Of a stretch of 64,000 nt of DNA, positions 31,537-40,869 are shown one piece after another. The notes under the pieces were generated by a model. That model was not told the origin of the DNA and made no database searches. It saw nothing but the letters and a program-made list of their open reading frames with translations. Every line of letters begins with the position of its first letter. Position 1 is the stretch's first letter. Both the position numbers and the translations under genes were made by a program. The DNA comes from Taklimakanibacter albus (lineage in GTDB: Bacteria > Pseudomonadota > Alphaproteobacteria > Rhizobiales > Aestuariivirgaceae), in NCBI RefSeq assembly GCF_016595235.1, contig NZ_JAENHL010000006.1, positions 496,001 to 560,000 of the forward strand, read 5' to 3'.

Positions 31537-33552
31537 ATGGAGTATATTCAGCCTTATCTCGATTTCTTCACCCAGAATCCCGGCTGGGCGATCGCCATTG
31601 TCTTTTTGATCGCCTTCGGCGAGGCCTTGCTCATCATCGGCCTGTTCGTGCCCTCGACCGCGGTGCTGGTCGGCGCCGGCATGCTGGTCGGCACCGGGCA
31701 TCTTGAATTCTGGCCGGTTTTCGCGGCAACCGCTATCGGCGCCATATTGGGCGATCAATTATCCTATTGGGCGGGCCGCCTGTTCGGTGAGCGGCTCAAG
31801 ACGCTGTGGCCGCTCAACCGCTATCCGGTCCTGGTGGCGCGCGGCGAGGACTTCGTGCGCAAGCATGGCGGCAAGTCGATCGCCATCGGTCGCTTCGTGC
31901 CGGGAGTCAAGGCGGTGGTGCCCGGCATTGTCGGCATGTTCGGCATGGGGCAGGTCTATTTCGCGGTCATCAATGTCTCGTCGGGCCTGTTCTGGGCCTT
32001 GGCGCATGTGGCGCCGGGCATGCTGTTCGGCCAGGTGCTGGCCATGGCGGGCGAGCTCAGCGAAAGGTTGCTGATCGTCCTTCTGGTGCTGCTCGTGCTG
32101 CTGGCGGTCGCCGGCTGGCTCATCCGGCTCTTCATCGGCGGCCTCGGGCCGATCATCGAACGCGGCCAAGACCGTTTCGCCGCCTGGGCGGAGCGGCAGC
32201 CGGGCCGCTTCTGGCCCCGCATCGGCGCCGTGATCTCGCCGGCGCATCCGGGATCGCTGTCGATCATTCTGTTCGCCGCTCTGGCGGTGACGGCGCTCAT
32301 CGCCTTCCTCCACATCATGAGCAGCGTCTTCGGCCAGTCGGCGCTGATCAATACCGATCTCTCGATCCACAACATGATGCAGAGCCTGCGCAATGCGCCG
32401 GCCGACGAAATCATGACCATGGTGACCATGCTGGGCGACGGCGCCGTCATGGGGACCGTCGGCATCGCCATCGTACTCTGGCTGGTCTGGCGACGCGAAT
32501 GGCGCATCGCCGGGGCGGCCTTCGTCACCATACTGGCGGCGCGACTTTTCGTGCCCTTGATGAAATTGTGGCTGCAGCGGCCGCGCCCGGTGGAATTGAC
32601 CGGCCTGCCGGAGATCTTCAGCTTTCCCTCCGGCCACACGACCTTCGCCACCGTGACGCTCGGCGTCTTCGCGGTGCTGGTCACACATGGCTTGCGCAGC
32701 TGGGGCAAGGCGGTGGTATTCGCCGCCGTCGGCATCGTCGTCATCGCCATCGCCTATTCGCGCATCTATCTCGGTGCCCATTGGATGTCGGACGTCCTCG
32801 GCGGCTTCCTCTTCGGCGCCGCGATGATCGCCGCTTTCGGTATCGCCATCGAGGCGGTGCCCTCGCGCCGCCTCCAGCCCATCGGCCTGAGCATCGCCGT
32901 CCTTCTCGCTTTCCTCGCCGCCGGCACGATCCATATCAATCGTGACTACACCGCCAATGCCGAGATGTATTCGCCGCGCGAGGCGATCGTTCTCTATGAT
33001 CAGGAGCAGTGGGAGACCGGCGCCTGGGCCGGCCTGTCGCGCCGGCGTATCGATCTCGCCGGGCGCAACGAGGAAAAATTCGCCGCGCAATGGGCGGGCG
33101 ATCTCTCACCGCTGAGCGAGGCGCTCGCCAAGGATGGCTGGACCGAGCAGGGCAAGTGGTCCTGGACGCTCGGCCTCGCTTATCTCGACCCCAACCGCAG
33201 CCTCGCCGATCTGGCGCCGCGCCCGGCACTGCATCGCGGCCGCGCCGCCGAATTCACCTGGACCAAGCCGGTTGCCGGCGACGCCAATCAGCGCCTGGTG
33301 CTGCGCGCCTGGAAGACCGATGTGATGATCGGCAAAGGCGACAAGACATATCCGATCTATGTCGCGAGCCTGATGCGTGAGCGCCTGCGCCACGACCTCA
33401 ATCTCTATGCGGTCCCTTCGGCGGTGGTACCGCAGCCGGCCGAGCTCGAGTCCTTCGCGTCCTTGTTGCGGTCGATACCGGGGGTGCGGATCGTCGCCGT
33501 CCGCGGATTGGAGGCCAAGGACGGCCTGACGCTGGTGGATGCCATGCAATGA
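31537..33552 (+). CDS. DedA - PAP2 phosphatase - LssY C-terminal fusion protein
   Basis: 671-residue inner-membrane protein with three parts. Residues 1-200 are a DedA/SNARE-associated domain (FGEALLIIGLFVPST, GALIGDQLSYWAGR-type segment, GRFVPGVKAVVPGIVGM), a family linked to undecaprenyl-phosphate or phospholipid flipping. Residues about 230-450 are a PAP2 acid phosphatase with all three motifs: KLWLQRPRP, FPSGHT and SRIYLGAHWMSD. Residues about 480-671 match the LssY C-terminal domain (YPIYVASLMRERLRHDLN). The combination suggests dephosphorylation plus translocation of a polyprenyl or glycerol phospholipid. ATG 31537 is chosen for the first hydrophobic segment. Confidence 0.9.
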   Translation: MEYIQPYLDFFTQNPGWAIAIVFLIAFGEALLIIGLFVPSTAVLVGAGMLVGTGHLEFWPVFAATAIGAILGDQLSYWAGRLFGERLKTLWPLNRYPVLVARGEDFVRKHGGKSIAIGRFVPGVKAVVPGIVGMFGMGQVYFAVINVSSGLFWALAHVAPGMLFGQVLAMAGELSERLLIVLLVLLVLLAVAGWLIRLFIGGLGPIIERGQDRFAAWAERQPGRFWPRIGAVISPAHPGSLSIILFAALAVTALIAFLHIMSSVFGQSALINTDLSIHNMMQSLRNAPADEIMTMVTMLGDGAVMGTVGIAIVLWLVWRREWRIAGAAFVTILAARLFVPLMKLWLQRPRPVELTGLPEIFSFPSGHTTFATVTLGVFAVLVTHGLRSWGKAVVFAAVGIVVIAIAYSRIYLGAHWMSDVLGGFLFGAAMIAAFGIAIEAVPSRRLQPIGLSIAVLLAFLAAGTIHINRDYTANAEMYSPREAIVLYDQEQWETGAWAGLSRRRIDLAGRNEEKFAAQWAGDLSPLSEALAKDGWTEQGKWSWTLGLAYLDPNRSLADLAPRPALHRGRAAEFTWTKPVAGDANQRLVLRAWKTDVMIGKGDKTYPIYVASLMRERLRHDLNLYAVPSAVVPQPAELESFASLLRSIPGVRIVAVRGLEAKDGLTLVDAMQ

Positions 33553-33610
33553 CCCAGGCTGGACAAACCTCGCCATTTCAGCCATTCAGGACCCGAAAGG
33601 TGACGACGTG

Positions 33611-34009
33611 ATGGACTTCCTGAAGCAGATATTCTCCTGGTGGAACGGGCAGACCCTTGGTTTGCGCTTCTATACGTGGCGTAAGGGCGAATTCGTCGGC
33701 GAGGACCAGTTCGGCAACCGCTACTATCGGGCGCCCTCGGCGCTGCCGCGGTCGATCGCCGAACGCCGTTGGGTCGTCTATAACGGTTATGCCGAAGCCT
33801 CGGCGATCCCGCCCGGCTGGCATGGCTGGATGCATCATCGCGACGCCAATCCGCCGACCAAGAATGGCTACCAGCCGCGCGAATGGGAAAAGCCGCACCA
33901 TCCGAATCTCACCGGCACCGCGCAGGCTTATCGCCCGCCCGGCAGCATCGTCGGCAGCGTTGCGCCCAAGCCGGCAAAGCCCGATTACGAAGCCTGGCGG
34001 CCGGAATAA
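33611..34009 (+). CDS. NADH:ubiquinone oxidoreductase accessory subunit NDUFA12
   Basis: 132-residue homologue of the mitochondrial complex I accessory subunit B17.2/NDUFA12, found in alphaproteobacteria but outside the nuo operon. The family core is clear: GLRFYTWRKGEFVGEDQFGNRYY, then RRWVVYNGYAEASAIPPGWHGW and the C-terminal PHHPNLTGTAQAY. The frame is open to 33539; ATG 33611 is preferred for its match to the family N terminus (AAAGG about ten bases before it). Neighbours MlaD and DUF2155 are its usual companions. Confidence 0.93.
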   Translation: MDFLKQIFSWWNGQTLGLRFYTWRKGEFVGEDQFGNRYYRAPSALPRSIAERRWVVYNGYAEASAIPPGWHGWMHHRDANPPTKNGYQPREWEKPHHPNLTGTAQAYRPPGSIVGSVAPKPAKPDYEAWRPE

Positions 34010-34100
34010 GCGGGCCTTTCCGGCTCGCTGCTGCCACAATTTGCGGGTTGTCTCGAATCCCTAAAGACCGCTACATGGCCGGGTCGCAAGGGACCGTATT

Positions 34101-34610
34101 ATGAAGAACACCACTGTTGAAACCGCCATTGGCGCTCTGGTCATCCTGATCGCCGCCGGCTTCTTCGTCTTCGCCTATTCGACGTCGGGGGCGGGCACCG
34201 CTTCGGGCGGCTACCGGCTCAAAGCCGAGTTCGACAATGTCGCCGGCGTCAATACCGGCACCGATGTGCGCCTCGCCGGCATCAAGATCGGCACGGTGGT
34301 CAGCCAGACGCTGAATCCCGACAATTACCAGGCGGTCATCACCATGACGATCGACCCCAAGGTGAAGCTCACCGACGACACGACGGCCAAGATCACGTCG
34401 GAAGGTCTGCTCGGCTCGAATTTCGTGGCGCTCGATCCGGGTGGGTCGGAGACCGTCCTGGCCGATGGCGGCGAGATCACCAACACGCAAGGCGCCGTCG
34501 ACATCTGGTCGCTGATCTCCAAGGCCATGTTCGAGGGCAAGGGTGGCGGCGACAAGCCGGCCGAAAGCACACAAGCGCCGGCGCCTACGCCGGAAACGCA
34601 GCCGCAATGA
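34101..34610 (+). CDS. mlaD: Outer-membrane lipid asymmetry protein MlaD
   Basis: Periplasmic MCE-domain substrate-binding subunit of the Mla phospholipid transporter. The 169-residue protein has one N-terminal membrane anchor (residues 8-27), an MCE domain (YRLKAEFDNVAGVNTGTDVRLAGIKIG, then LTDDTTAKITSEGLLGSNFVALDPGG) and a Pro-rich tail. The other Mla genes (mlaE, mlaF) are not nearby, as is common in alphaproteobacteria where mlaD sits near the NDUFA12 and DUF2155 genes. The stop overlaps the methyltransferase start (ATGA). Confidence 0.92.
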   Translation: MKNTTVETAIGALVILIAAGFFVFAYSTSGAGTASGGYRLKAEFDNVAGVNTGTDVRLAGIKIGTVVSQTLNPDNYQAVITMTIDPKVKLTDDTTAKITSEGLLGSNFVALDPGGSETVLADGGEITNTQGAVDIWSLISKAMFEGKGGGDKPAESTQAPAPTPETQPQ

Positions 34611-35368
34611 CGGCTGACGCTCCGCGCCGGCAGAGTTGGTCGGCCTCCACCTATGACACGCATGCGCGCTTCGTCTCCGACCTCGCCGGCGGCGTTCTCG
34701 ATTGGCTGGCGGCCCGGAAAGGCGAACGGATCCTCGATTTGGGTTGCGGCGATGGCGTCCTGACGGCGGAACTCGCCGCTTTGGGCGCCGATGTCGTCGG
34801 TGTCGATGCGAGCGAGAGCTTCGTCGCCACGTGCAGATCGCGCGGCCTCGATGTCCGGGTCATGGACGGCGAGGCGCTGACCTTCGAAAACGAATTCGAC
34901 GCCGTCTTCTCCAATGCCGCGCTGCATTGGATGACGCGGCCCGAACGTGTCGTCGCCGGTGTGCGGCGCGCGCTGAAGCCGGGTGGCCGTTTCGTCGCCG
35001 AGTTCGGCGGCCATGGCAATGTCGCGGGAATCGTGACGGCGCTCGAGGCTGTGGCGCGGCGCCACAATGTCGACGCGGCGCTGGCGCATCCCTGGTTCTT
35101 CCCCACCACCGAAGCCTATCAGGCGATGCTGGAAAAGGACGGTTTCGAAGTGAAGCGCATCGCGCTCATTCCCAGGCCCACGCGGCTCAAGACCGGCATG
35201 GCCGCCTGGCTCAGCATTTTCCGCCAGCCTTTCTTCGATCAGTTCGGCGCCCGGTCCCAGGAGGTGGTGCGCGAGGCGGAGGATCTCCTGCGCTTTGCTT
35301 TGTGCGACGAGGCCGGGAACTGGACGGCGGATTACGTGCGTTTGCGTGTCGAGGCCAAGAAATTATGA
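34607..35368 (+). CDS. Class I SAM-dependent methyltransferase
   Basis: 253-residue Rossmann methyltransferase resembling the trans-aconitate/ubiquinone-biosynthesis group. Motif I ILDLGCGDG is at residues 42-50, the acidic VVGVDAS end of strand 2 follows at about residue 65, then FSNAALHWM and LKPGGRFVAEFGG (motif III region). The substrate cannot be named. It is coupled by four-base overlaps to mlaD before it and the DUF2155 gene after it. Confidence 0.88.
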   Translation: MTADAPRRQSWSASTYDTHARFVSDLAGGVLDWLAARKGERILDLGCGDGVLTAELAALGADVVGVDASESFVATCRSRGLDVRVMDGEALTFENEFDAVFSNAALHWMTRPERVVAGVRRALKPGGRFVAEFGGHGNVAGIVTALEAVARRHNVDAALAHPWFFPTTEAYQAMLEKDGFEVKRIALIPRPTRLKTGMAAWLSIFRQPFFDQFGARSQEVVREAEDLLRFALCDEAGNWTADYVRLRVEAKKL

Positions 35369-35808
35369 AGCGTGTCGTGCCGGTCCTAGCTCTGCTTGTT
35401 TTGGCCGCGCCGGCCAATGCCGAGCGCATCTCCAATCCGATCGCCGTCTTTGCCGGCCTCGACAAGATCACCGGCCTCACCACCACATTCGAAGCCAAGA
35501 TCGGCGAGGAAAAGCGTTTCGGCGGGCTCTATGTCAAAGCCGATGCCTGCTATACGCGCGACATCACCGAAGAGCCGAAGACGACGTCCTTCGTGGAAGT
35601 CGAGGAGATCGAGCCCGACGATAGCCGCAAGAAGATTTTCTCCGGCTGGATGTTCGCCGAAAGCCCGGGCTTGAGCGCGGTGGAGCATCCGATCTATGAC
35701 GTATGGCTGACCGGCTGCCGCGATCCCAATGCGCCGCCGCCGGTCATCGAACAGACACCCGATACGCAGCCTTTGGACAGCGGCCAGGAAGGCGAGCCCG
35801 AAGACTGA
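35365..35808 (+). CDS. DUF2155 exported protein
   Basis: 147-residue protein with signal peptide (residues 1-18, MKRVVPVLALLVLAAPANA). The mature part has the DUF2155 pattern LDKITGLTTTFEAKIGEEKRFGGL followed by CYTRDITEEPKTTSFVEV and SGWMFAESPGLSAVEHPIYDVWLTGC, with two conserved Cys. Function is unknown; in alphaproteobacteria it often lies near the aat/accC block and NDUFA12, as here. ATG 35365 overlaps the methyltransferase stop. Confidence 0.88.
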   Translation: MKRVVPVLALLVLAAPANAERISNPIAVFAGLDKITGLTTTFEAKIGEEKRFGGLYVKADACYTRDITEEPKTTSFVEVEEIEPDDSRKKIFSGWMFAESPGLSAVEHPIYDVWLTGCRDPNAPPPVIEQTPDTQPLDSGQEGEPED

Positions 35809-35835
35809 TCAGGGGGATATAGGGGGAAGATCATC

Positions 35836-37857
35836 TTGAAGGCGTTTCATCTCGTCGAAGCCTCGATTGCCGAGCTTCGTGAGGCGCTCGAGCAGGGCAA
35901 AGTCACCAGCGTCGAGCTTGTCGGTGCCTGTCTCCGCCGCATCGCTTTCTATGATCGTCATGGCCTCAAGCTGAATGCCGTTCCAGTGCTCGACCCGTCG
36001 ATGTTCGAGGCTGCCGCGGCTTCCGACAAGAGGCGGCGCGAGGGCAGGCTGCTCGGTCCGCTCGATGGCATTCCCTACACCACCAAGGACAGCTATCGCA
36101 CCAAGGGGCTCACCGTTGCCTCGGGCTCGCCGGCCTTCGAGCGGCTCGTGGCGCAGGATGACGCCTTCACCATCGAGCGCCTGCGCGCCGCCGGCGCCGT
36201 CCTCATCGGCCGGACCAACATGCCGCCGATGGCTAATGGCGGCATGCAGCGCGGCGTCTATGGCCGCGCCGAGAGCCCTTACAATGGCGATTATCTGACT
36301 GCCGCTTTCGCCTCGGGCTCCTCCAACGGCTCGGGCACCGCCACGGCGGCGAGCTTCGCCGTCTTCGGGCTCGGCGAGGAGACCTGGTCGTCGGGCAGGG
36401 CACCCGCCTCCAATAATGCGCTCGTCGCCTATACGCCCTCGCGCGGCGTGATCTCGGTACGCGGCAACTGGCCCTTGGTGCCGACGATGGACGTGGTCGT
36501 GCCGCATACGCGCAGCGTCGCCGATCTCTTCGAGCTGCTCGACGTGATCGTCGCCGATGACCACACCGCGCGCGGTGATTTCTGGCGCGTCCAGCCCTGG
36601 GTGAAGATCAAGCCGAGCTCGGCGCTGCGCCCCGAGAGCTACAAGGAGCTTCTCGTCGCCGGTGCGCTCAAGGGCATGCGGCTTGGTGTGCCGCGTATGT
36701 ACATAGGGCGCGACACCGAAGCGCGCGAGCCGATCGAGACCAGAGCCTCGGTGATCGCGCTGTGGGAGCAGGCGGCCCGCAGGCTGGAGGCGCTCGGCGC
36801 CGAGGTGGTCGAGGTCGATTTCCCGGTGGTCTCGAATTACGAGCGCGACCGGCCGGGCGCCCGATCGATGGTCGACCGGGGGCTGGTGCCGGAGAGCTAT
36901 GAGACGCATGAAATGGGCCTCCTTTGCGCCTGGGCCTTCGATGATTTCCTGCGCGCCAATGGCGATCCGGCCTTGCCGGATCTCGCCTCCGTCGAAGCCG
37001 ACAAGATTTTTCCGCAACCACCTGGCGCGCTTCCCGATCGCTATGGCAGCGATTCGAGCTTGCGGAACATGGTCGATCTGGCGCGGGAAGGTTTGCGTCC
37101 GCTCGCCGAGATTCCGGATATCGAAGCCGGCCTCAAGGGGCTCGAAGCCACGCGGAGCGTCGATTTCGAGGAGTGGATGGATCGCCTCGGTCTCGACGCC
37201 GTGGTGCTTCCCGCCGTCGCCGATGTCGGCCTCGCCGATGCCGATGTGAACGAGGCCTCGGCGAAGCTCGCCTGGCGCAATGGCACCTGGGTCGCCAATG
37301 GCAATGTCATCTGGCGCCATCTCGGCATTCCGACCGTGACGGTGCCGATGGGCAATATGGCCGATATCGGCATGCCGGTCGGCCTTACCATCGCCGGCAA
37401 GGCCTATGACGATACACGTCTCCTGCGCTTCGCCGCCGAATTCGACCATACCGCGCGGTTGCGTGCCGCCCCGCCGCGGACACCGGAATTGCCGGAAGAC
37501 ATTTTCGCGACGCCACGGCCGATCGGATCATCTTCATCGGCTGAGTTGAAGGTGACCGTCGCCGCCGAGACGCGATCACTCAACGCTGAGTTCGATGAGG
37601 TACTGGCGCGCGTTGAGCTGACATCCGATGGTCCCATCGATTTGGCGGGCGCCATGATGATGATTCACGTTAATGGCGCGCCGGCCGAGATCACAGCCGA
37701 TGGTTTCGTGTGGACGGTGAGACGGAAGGTGCCGGCCACGGAGCACAAAGCGATTCATAGTATCTGGCGTGCGCCTTACGGCTCGATCGTCACCGCCGTG
37801 ATCCGGCTCGCCGATGGCCGCAGCGCCGGCGCTTACGCGGTCACCGGCGGTATCTGA
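35836..37857 (+). CDS. Amidase with a C-terminal extension
   Basis: 673-residue amidase-signature enzyme. The Ser-cisSer-Lys triad is visible: K84 in YTTKDSY, cis-Ser S162 in SGSSNGSG, and nucleophile S186 in ETWSSGRAP, with the 24-residue Ser-Ser spacing of the family. The segment around S186 is unusual (WSSGRAP where most members have GGSIRxP). The family core ends near residue 545; residues 546-673 form an extra beta-rich domain (LKVTVAAETRSLN..., MMMIHVNGAPAEITADG) that I do not recognise. Start is TTG 35836 after AGGGGGAAG. It lies between the DUF2155 gene and aat, which are often closer together in rhizobia. Substrate unknown. Confidence 0.85.
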   Translation: MKAFHLVEASIAELREALEQGKVTSVELVGACLRRIAFYDRHGLKLNAVPVLDPSMFEAAAASDKRRREGRLLGPLDGIPYTTKDSYRTKGLTVASGSPAFERLVAQDDAFTIERLRAAGAVLIGRTNMPPMANGGMQRGVYGRAESPYNGDYLTAAFASGSSNGSGTATAASFAVFGLGEETWSSGRAPASNNALVAYTPSRGVISVRGNWPLVPTMDVVVPHTRSVADLFELLDVIVADDHTARGDFWRVQPWVKIKPSSALRPESYKELLVAGALKGMRLGVPRMYIGRDTEAREPIETRASVIALWEQAARRLEALGAEVVEVDFPVVSNYERDRPGARSMVDRGLVPESYETHEMGLLCAWAFDDFLRANGDPALPDLASVEADKIFPQPPGALPDRYGSDSSLRNMVDLAREGLRPLAEIPDIEAGLKGLEATRSVDFEEWMDRLGLDAVVLPAVADVGLADADVNEASAKLAWRNGTWVANGNVIWRHLGIPTVTVPMGNMADIGMPVGLTIAGKAYDDTRLLRFAAEFDHTARLRAAPPRTPELPEDIFATPRPIGSSSSAELKVTVAAETRSLNAEFDEVLARVELTSDGPIDLAGAMMMIHVNGAPAEITADGFVWTVRRKVPATEHKAIHSIWRAPYGSIVTAVIRLADGRSAGAYAVTGGI

Positions 37858-38505
37858 TCAGTCTTTGCCGGCCAGCCGCAGCACGAGCTCGGGATCGCGG
37901 TCGCCCTGGAACTTGAAGAACTCGGCATCCTGCTCGATCGCCTTCTCGAGCAGTACATGATAGTCGGCGCGGTTGATGGCGCGGGCGCCCAGGCTTTCGA
38001 GATGTGGCGTGGTGAACTGGGCGTCGAGCAGGGTGAAGCCGCCGGCCTTGAGCCTGGCCACCAGATGGACAAGCGCCACCTTGCTGGCGTCGGTCTCGCG
38101 CGAAAACATGCTTTCGCCGAAGAAGGCGCCGCCGATGCGCACCCCGTAGAGACCACCGACCAGCTGGTTGCGCCGCCAGCATTCGACCGAATGACAACAG
38201 CCCATCTTGTAGAGCTGCCCGTAAAGCGACTTGATGCGCTGATTGATCCAGGTCGTCTTGCGGTCCGGCATCTTCTCGGCACAGGCCGCCATCACGTGGG
38301 TGAAGGCGGTGTCGACCCTGACGTCGAAGCGACGCTGGCGGATGCGCTTGCGCAGCGAATGCGAGATATGCAGCCCGTCGAGCGGGAATATGCCGCGCTC
38401 TTCCGGTTCGACCCAGTAGAGCGCATTGTCCTCGGCACTTTCCGCCATCGGAAAAATCCCGGCGGCATAAGCCTTGAGCAGGATTTGCGGCGTGATCGAG
38501 GACAT
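37858..38505 (-). CDS. aat: Leucyl/phenylalanyl-tRNA--protein transferase Aat
   Basis: Adds Leu or Phe to N-terminal Arg/Lys of proteins, marking them for ClpAP. The 215-residue protein begins [20 protein letters not shown] and has the diagnostic [21 protein letters not shown] block and the [14 protein letters not shown] segment. The frame runs further upstream to 38850, but the family N terminus places the start at ATG 38505, five bases after the accC stop. It is last in aroQ-accB-accC-aat and convergent with the amidase gene. Confidence 0.95.
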   Translation of the reverse strand: MSSITPQILLKAYAAGIFPMAESAEDNALYWVEPEERGIFPLDGLHISHSLRKRIRQRRFDVRVDTAFTHVMAACAEKMPDRKTTWINQRIKSLYGQLYKMGCCHSVECWRRNQLVGGLYGVRIGGAFFGESMFSRETDASKVALVHLVARLKAGGFTLLDAQFTTPHLESLGARAINRADYHVLLEKAIEQDAEFFKFQGDRDPELVLRLAGKD

Positions 38506-38510
38506 CGGCG

Positions 38511-39854
38511 TCAGGGATTTTTGGCCAGGTACTTCTCGAGCCAGTGGATGTCGTAGTGGCCGTCGATGATGTCGGGTTCGCTGACGAGACGCTGGAACAG
38601 CGGGATGGTCGTCTCGACGCCTTCGATGACATACTCGCTCAACACACGGCGCAGGCGCATCAGGCATTCGGTGCGCGACTTGCCGAATACGATGAGCTTG
38701 CCGATGAGGCTGTCGTAATAAGGCGGGATGCGATAGCCGGCATAAAGGGCCGAATCGATGCGCACGCCGAGACCGCCCGGCACATGCACATTCTCGACGC
38801 GCCCCGGTGAAGGGGCGAAGGTCGTCGGGTTTTCCGCATTGATGCGGCACTCGATGGCGTGACCTGAGAAGGTGATGTCGTCCTGCTCATATTTGAGCGA
38901 GGCGCCCGCGGCGATGCGGATCTGCTCCTGCACGAGATCGAGACCGGTTAGCATTTCGGTCACCGGATGCTCGACCTGGAGGCGGGTGTTCATCTCGATG
39001 AAATAGAACTCGCCGTTCTCGTAGAGGAACTCGACCGTGCCGACGCCTTCATAGCTGAGCTTCTGCATGGCTTTGGCCACGCGTCCGCCGATCTGCTCGC
39101 GCTGCGCCGCGTTGAGGGCGGGGGAATGGGCTTCCTCCCACACTTTCTGGTGGCGCCGCTGCAGCGAGCAGTCGCGCTCGCCCAGATGCACCGCGCGGCC
39201 CTGGCCGTCGCCAAGCACCTGGATTTCGATATGGCGCGGTTTCTCGAGATATTTTTCGAGATAGACATCGCCATTGCCAAAGGCGGCCTTGGCTTCGGTC
39301 TGCGCCGTCTGGATGGCGTTTTCGAGCTCAGCCTCGCTGCGCGCCACTTTCATGCCGCGCCCGCCGCCGCCCGCCGTCGCCTTGATCAGCACCGGATAGC
39401 CGATGTCCTTAGCGACGCGCCTTGCCTCACTGATTTCGCTGACGCCACCTTCCGAGCCCGGCACCACCGGAATGCCAAGCTCCTTGGCGGTGCGCTTGGC
39501 CTCGATCTTGTCGCCCATGGTGCGGATATGGGCCGAGGAGGGGCCGATGAACTTGATCTTGTGCTCTTCGAGGATCTCGGCAAAGCGGGCATTCTCGGAG
39601 AGGAAACCATAGCCCGGATGCACGGCCTCGGCGCCGGTGATCTCGCAGGCTGCCACGATGGCGGGAATATTCAGATAGCTGTCGCGCGCCGGCGGCGGGC
39701 CGATGCACACGCTTTCGTCGGCGAGCCGGACATGCATCGCCTCTTCGTCGGCCGTCGAATGCACGGCGACAGTGTGGATGCCGAGCTCGCGGCAGGCGCG
39801 CATCACGCGAAGGGCGATCTCGCCGCGGTTGGCAATGAGGACTTTGTCGAACAT
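38511..39854 (-). CDS. accC: Biotin carboxylase subunit of acetyl-CoA carboxylase
   Basis: ATP-dependent carboxylation of biotin on AccB, first step of fatty acid synthesis. The 447-residue sequence starts [20 protein letters not shown], has the glycine-rich ATP-grasp loop [11 protein letters not shown] and the active-site region [15 protein letters not shown]. It begins four bases after accB; the operon order is aroQ, accB, accC, aat. Confidence 0.98.
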   Translation of the reverse strand: MFDKVLIANRGEIALRVMRACRELGIHTVAVHSTADEEAMHVRLADESVCIGPPPARDSYLNIPAIVAACEITGAEAVHPGYGFLSENARFAEILEEHKIKFIGPSSAHIRTMGDKIEAKRTAKELGIPVVPGSEGGVSEISEARRVAKDIGYPVLIKATAGGGGRGMKVARSEAELENAIQTAQTEAKAAFGNGDVYLEKYLEKPRHIEIQVLGDGQGRAVHLGERDCSLQRRHQKVWEEAHSPALNAAQREQIGGRVAKAMQKLSYEGVGTVEFLYENGEFYFIEMNTRLQVEHPVTEMLTGLDLVQEQIRIAAGASLKYEQDDITFSGHAIECRINAENPTTFAPSPGRVENVHVPGGLGVRIDSALYAGYRIPPYYDSLIGKLIVFGKSRTECLMRLRRVLSEYVIEGVETTIPLFQRLVSEPDIIDGHYDIHWLEKYLAKNP

Positions 39855-39858
39855 CGCG

Positions 39859-40359
39859 CTACTCGATCAGCACGAGAGCTTCGCCATATTCGACAGGGCT
39901 GCCGTTCTGGACGTAGATCTGCGTGATCTTGCCGGCGCGGGGCGCCGGGATCTGGTTCATCGTCTTCATGGCCTCGATGATGAGAAGCGTCTGGCCGGCT
40001 TTCACTTCAGTGCCGATCTCGACGAAATTGGGAGAGCCGGGCTGCGCTGCCCGGTAGATGGTGCCGACCATGGGCGATTTGACCGCATCGACCGGAATGG
40101 CGGGCGTGGCGGCGTGGGCCGCCGTCGGTGCTGCAGCTGGCGCGGCCGGCGCCATATGGGCCGGGGCGGGGGCCGCCGCATAGACGGTGTTGCCGCCGCG
40201 CGAGACCCTGACGCGCACGCCGCGCTGCTCCAGCTCGATCTCGGTGAGACCGGTCGTGTTGAGCAGGTCGGCGAGGTCGCGGATCAACCCGAGCTCGCTC
40301 GACTGAGCGGGGGCCTGGGCCTTCGGCTTGGCGGGTGGTGGATTCTTCTTCGAGGGCAT
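39859..40359 (-). CDS. accB: Biotin carboxyl carrier protein AccB
   Basis: 166-residue biotin-carrying subunit of acetyl-CoA carboxylase. It has a Lys/Pro-rich start, a variable Ala/Pro linker (about residues 60-95) and a C-terminal biotinyl domain with the biotinylation site EAMKTMNQI (Lys near residue 131) preceded by GQTLLI. It is directly upstream of accC. Confidence 0.97.
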   Translation of the reverse strand: MPSKKNPPPAKPKAQAPAQSSELGLIRDLADLLNTTGLTEIELEQRGVRVRVSRGGNTVYAAAPAPAHMAPAAPAAAPTAAHAATPAIPVDAVKSPMVGTIYRAAQPGSPNFVEIGTEVKAGQTLLIIEAMKTMNQIPAPRAGKITQIYVQNGSPVEYGEALVLIE

Positions 40360-40367
40360 GGTCTGTC

Positions 40368-40814
40368 TTACCCCTTCTTGACCGTCAGGATTCTGTGAAT
40401 TGCGTCGAGCGCGAGCTCATAACCATGGCCGCCGAATCCGCATAGGACACCGTTGGCGACCGAGGAGACGTAGCTGTGATGCCGGAACGGCTCGCGCTTG
40501 TAAATATTGGTGAGGTGGACTTCGATCAAGGGCAACTCGGCGATGCGTAGCGCATCATGGATGGCGACCGAGGTATGCGTATAGGCGCCGGCATTGAGGA
40601 CCAGGCCGCTCGCGGCACTGCGCGCCTCCTGAATCCAGGTGACGATTTCCCCTTCCAGATTGCTCTGCCGAAAGGAGATATCGAGGCCCAGCGCCTTGGC
40701 TTTGGTCCGGCAGCGTTCCTCGAGCCCGGCCAAGGTCTCGTGGCCGTAAACGTCGGGTTCGCGCAGCCCAAGCATGTTCAGGTTGGGCCCGTTTATGACA
40801 AAAACAGGTTTCAT
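40368..40814 (-). CDS. aroQ: Type II 3-dehydroquinate dehydratase
   Basis: Dehydrates 3-dehydroquinate in the shikimate pathway. The 148-residue dodecameric-type enzyme starts MKPVFVINGPNLNMLGLREP, has the flexible active-site loop with Arg and Tyr near residue 22, LVLNAGAYTHTSVAIHDAL, and EVHLTNIYKREPFRHHS with the catalytic His. It is eight bases upstream of accB. Confidence 0.97.
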   Translation of the reverse strand: MKPVFVINGPNLNMLGLREPDVYGHETLAGLEERCRTKAKALGLDISFRQSNLEGEIVTWIQEARSAASGLVLNAGAYTHTSVAIHDALRIAELPLIEVHLTNIYKREPFRHHSYVSSVANGVLCGFGGHGYELALDAIHRILTVKKG

Positions 40815-40869
40815 GAGAGCGCTTATAGGCGGTCAGACGTGCTTCGGGAAGGCTGGACGCCGGCCATCC

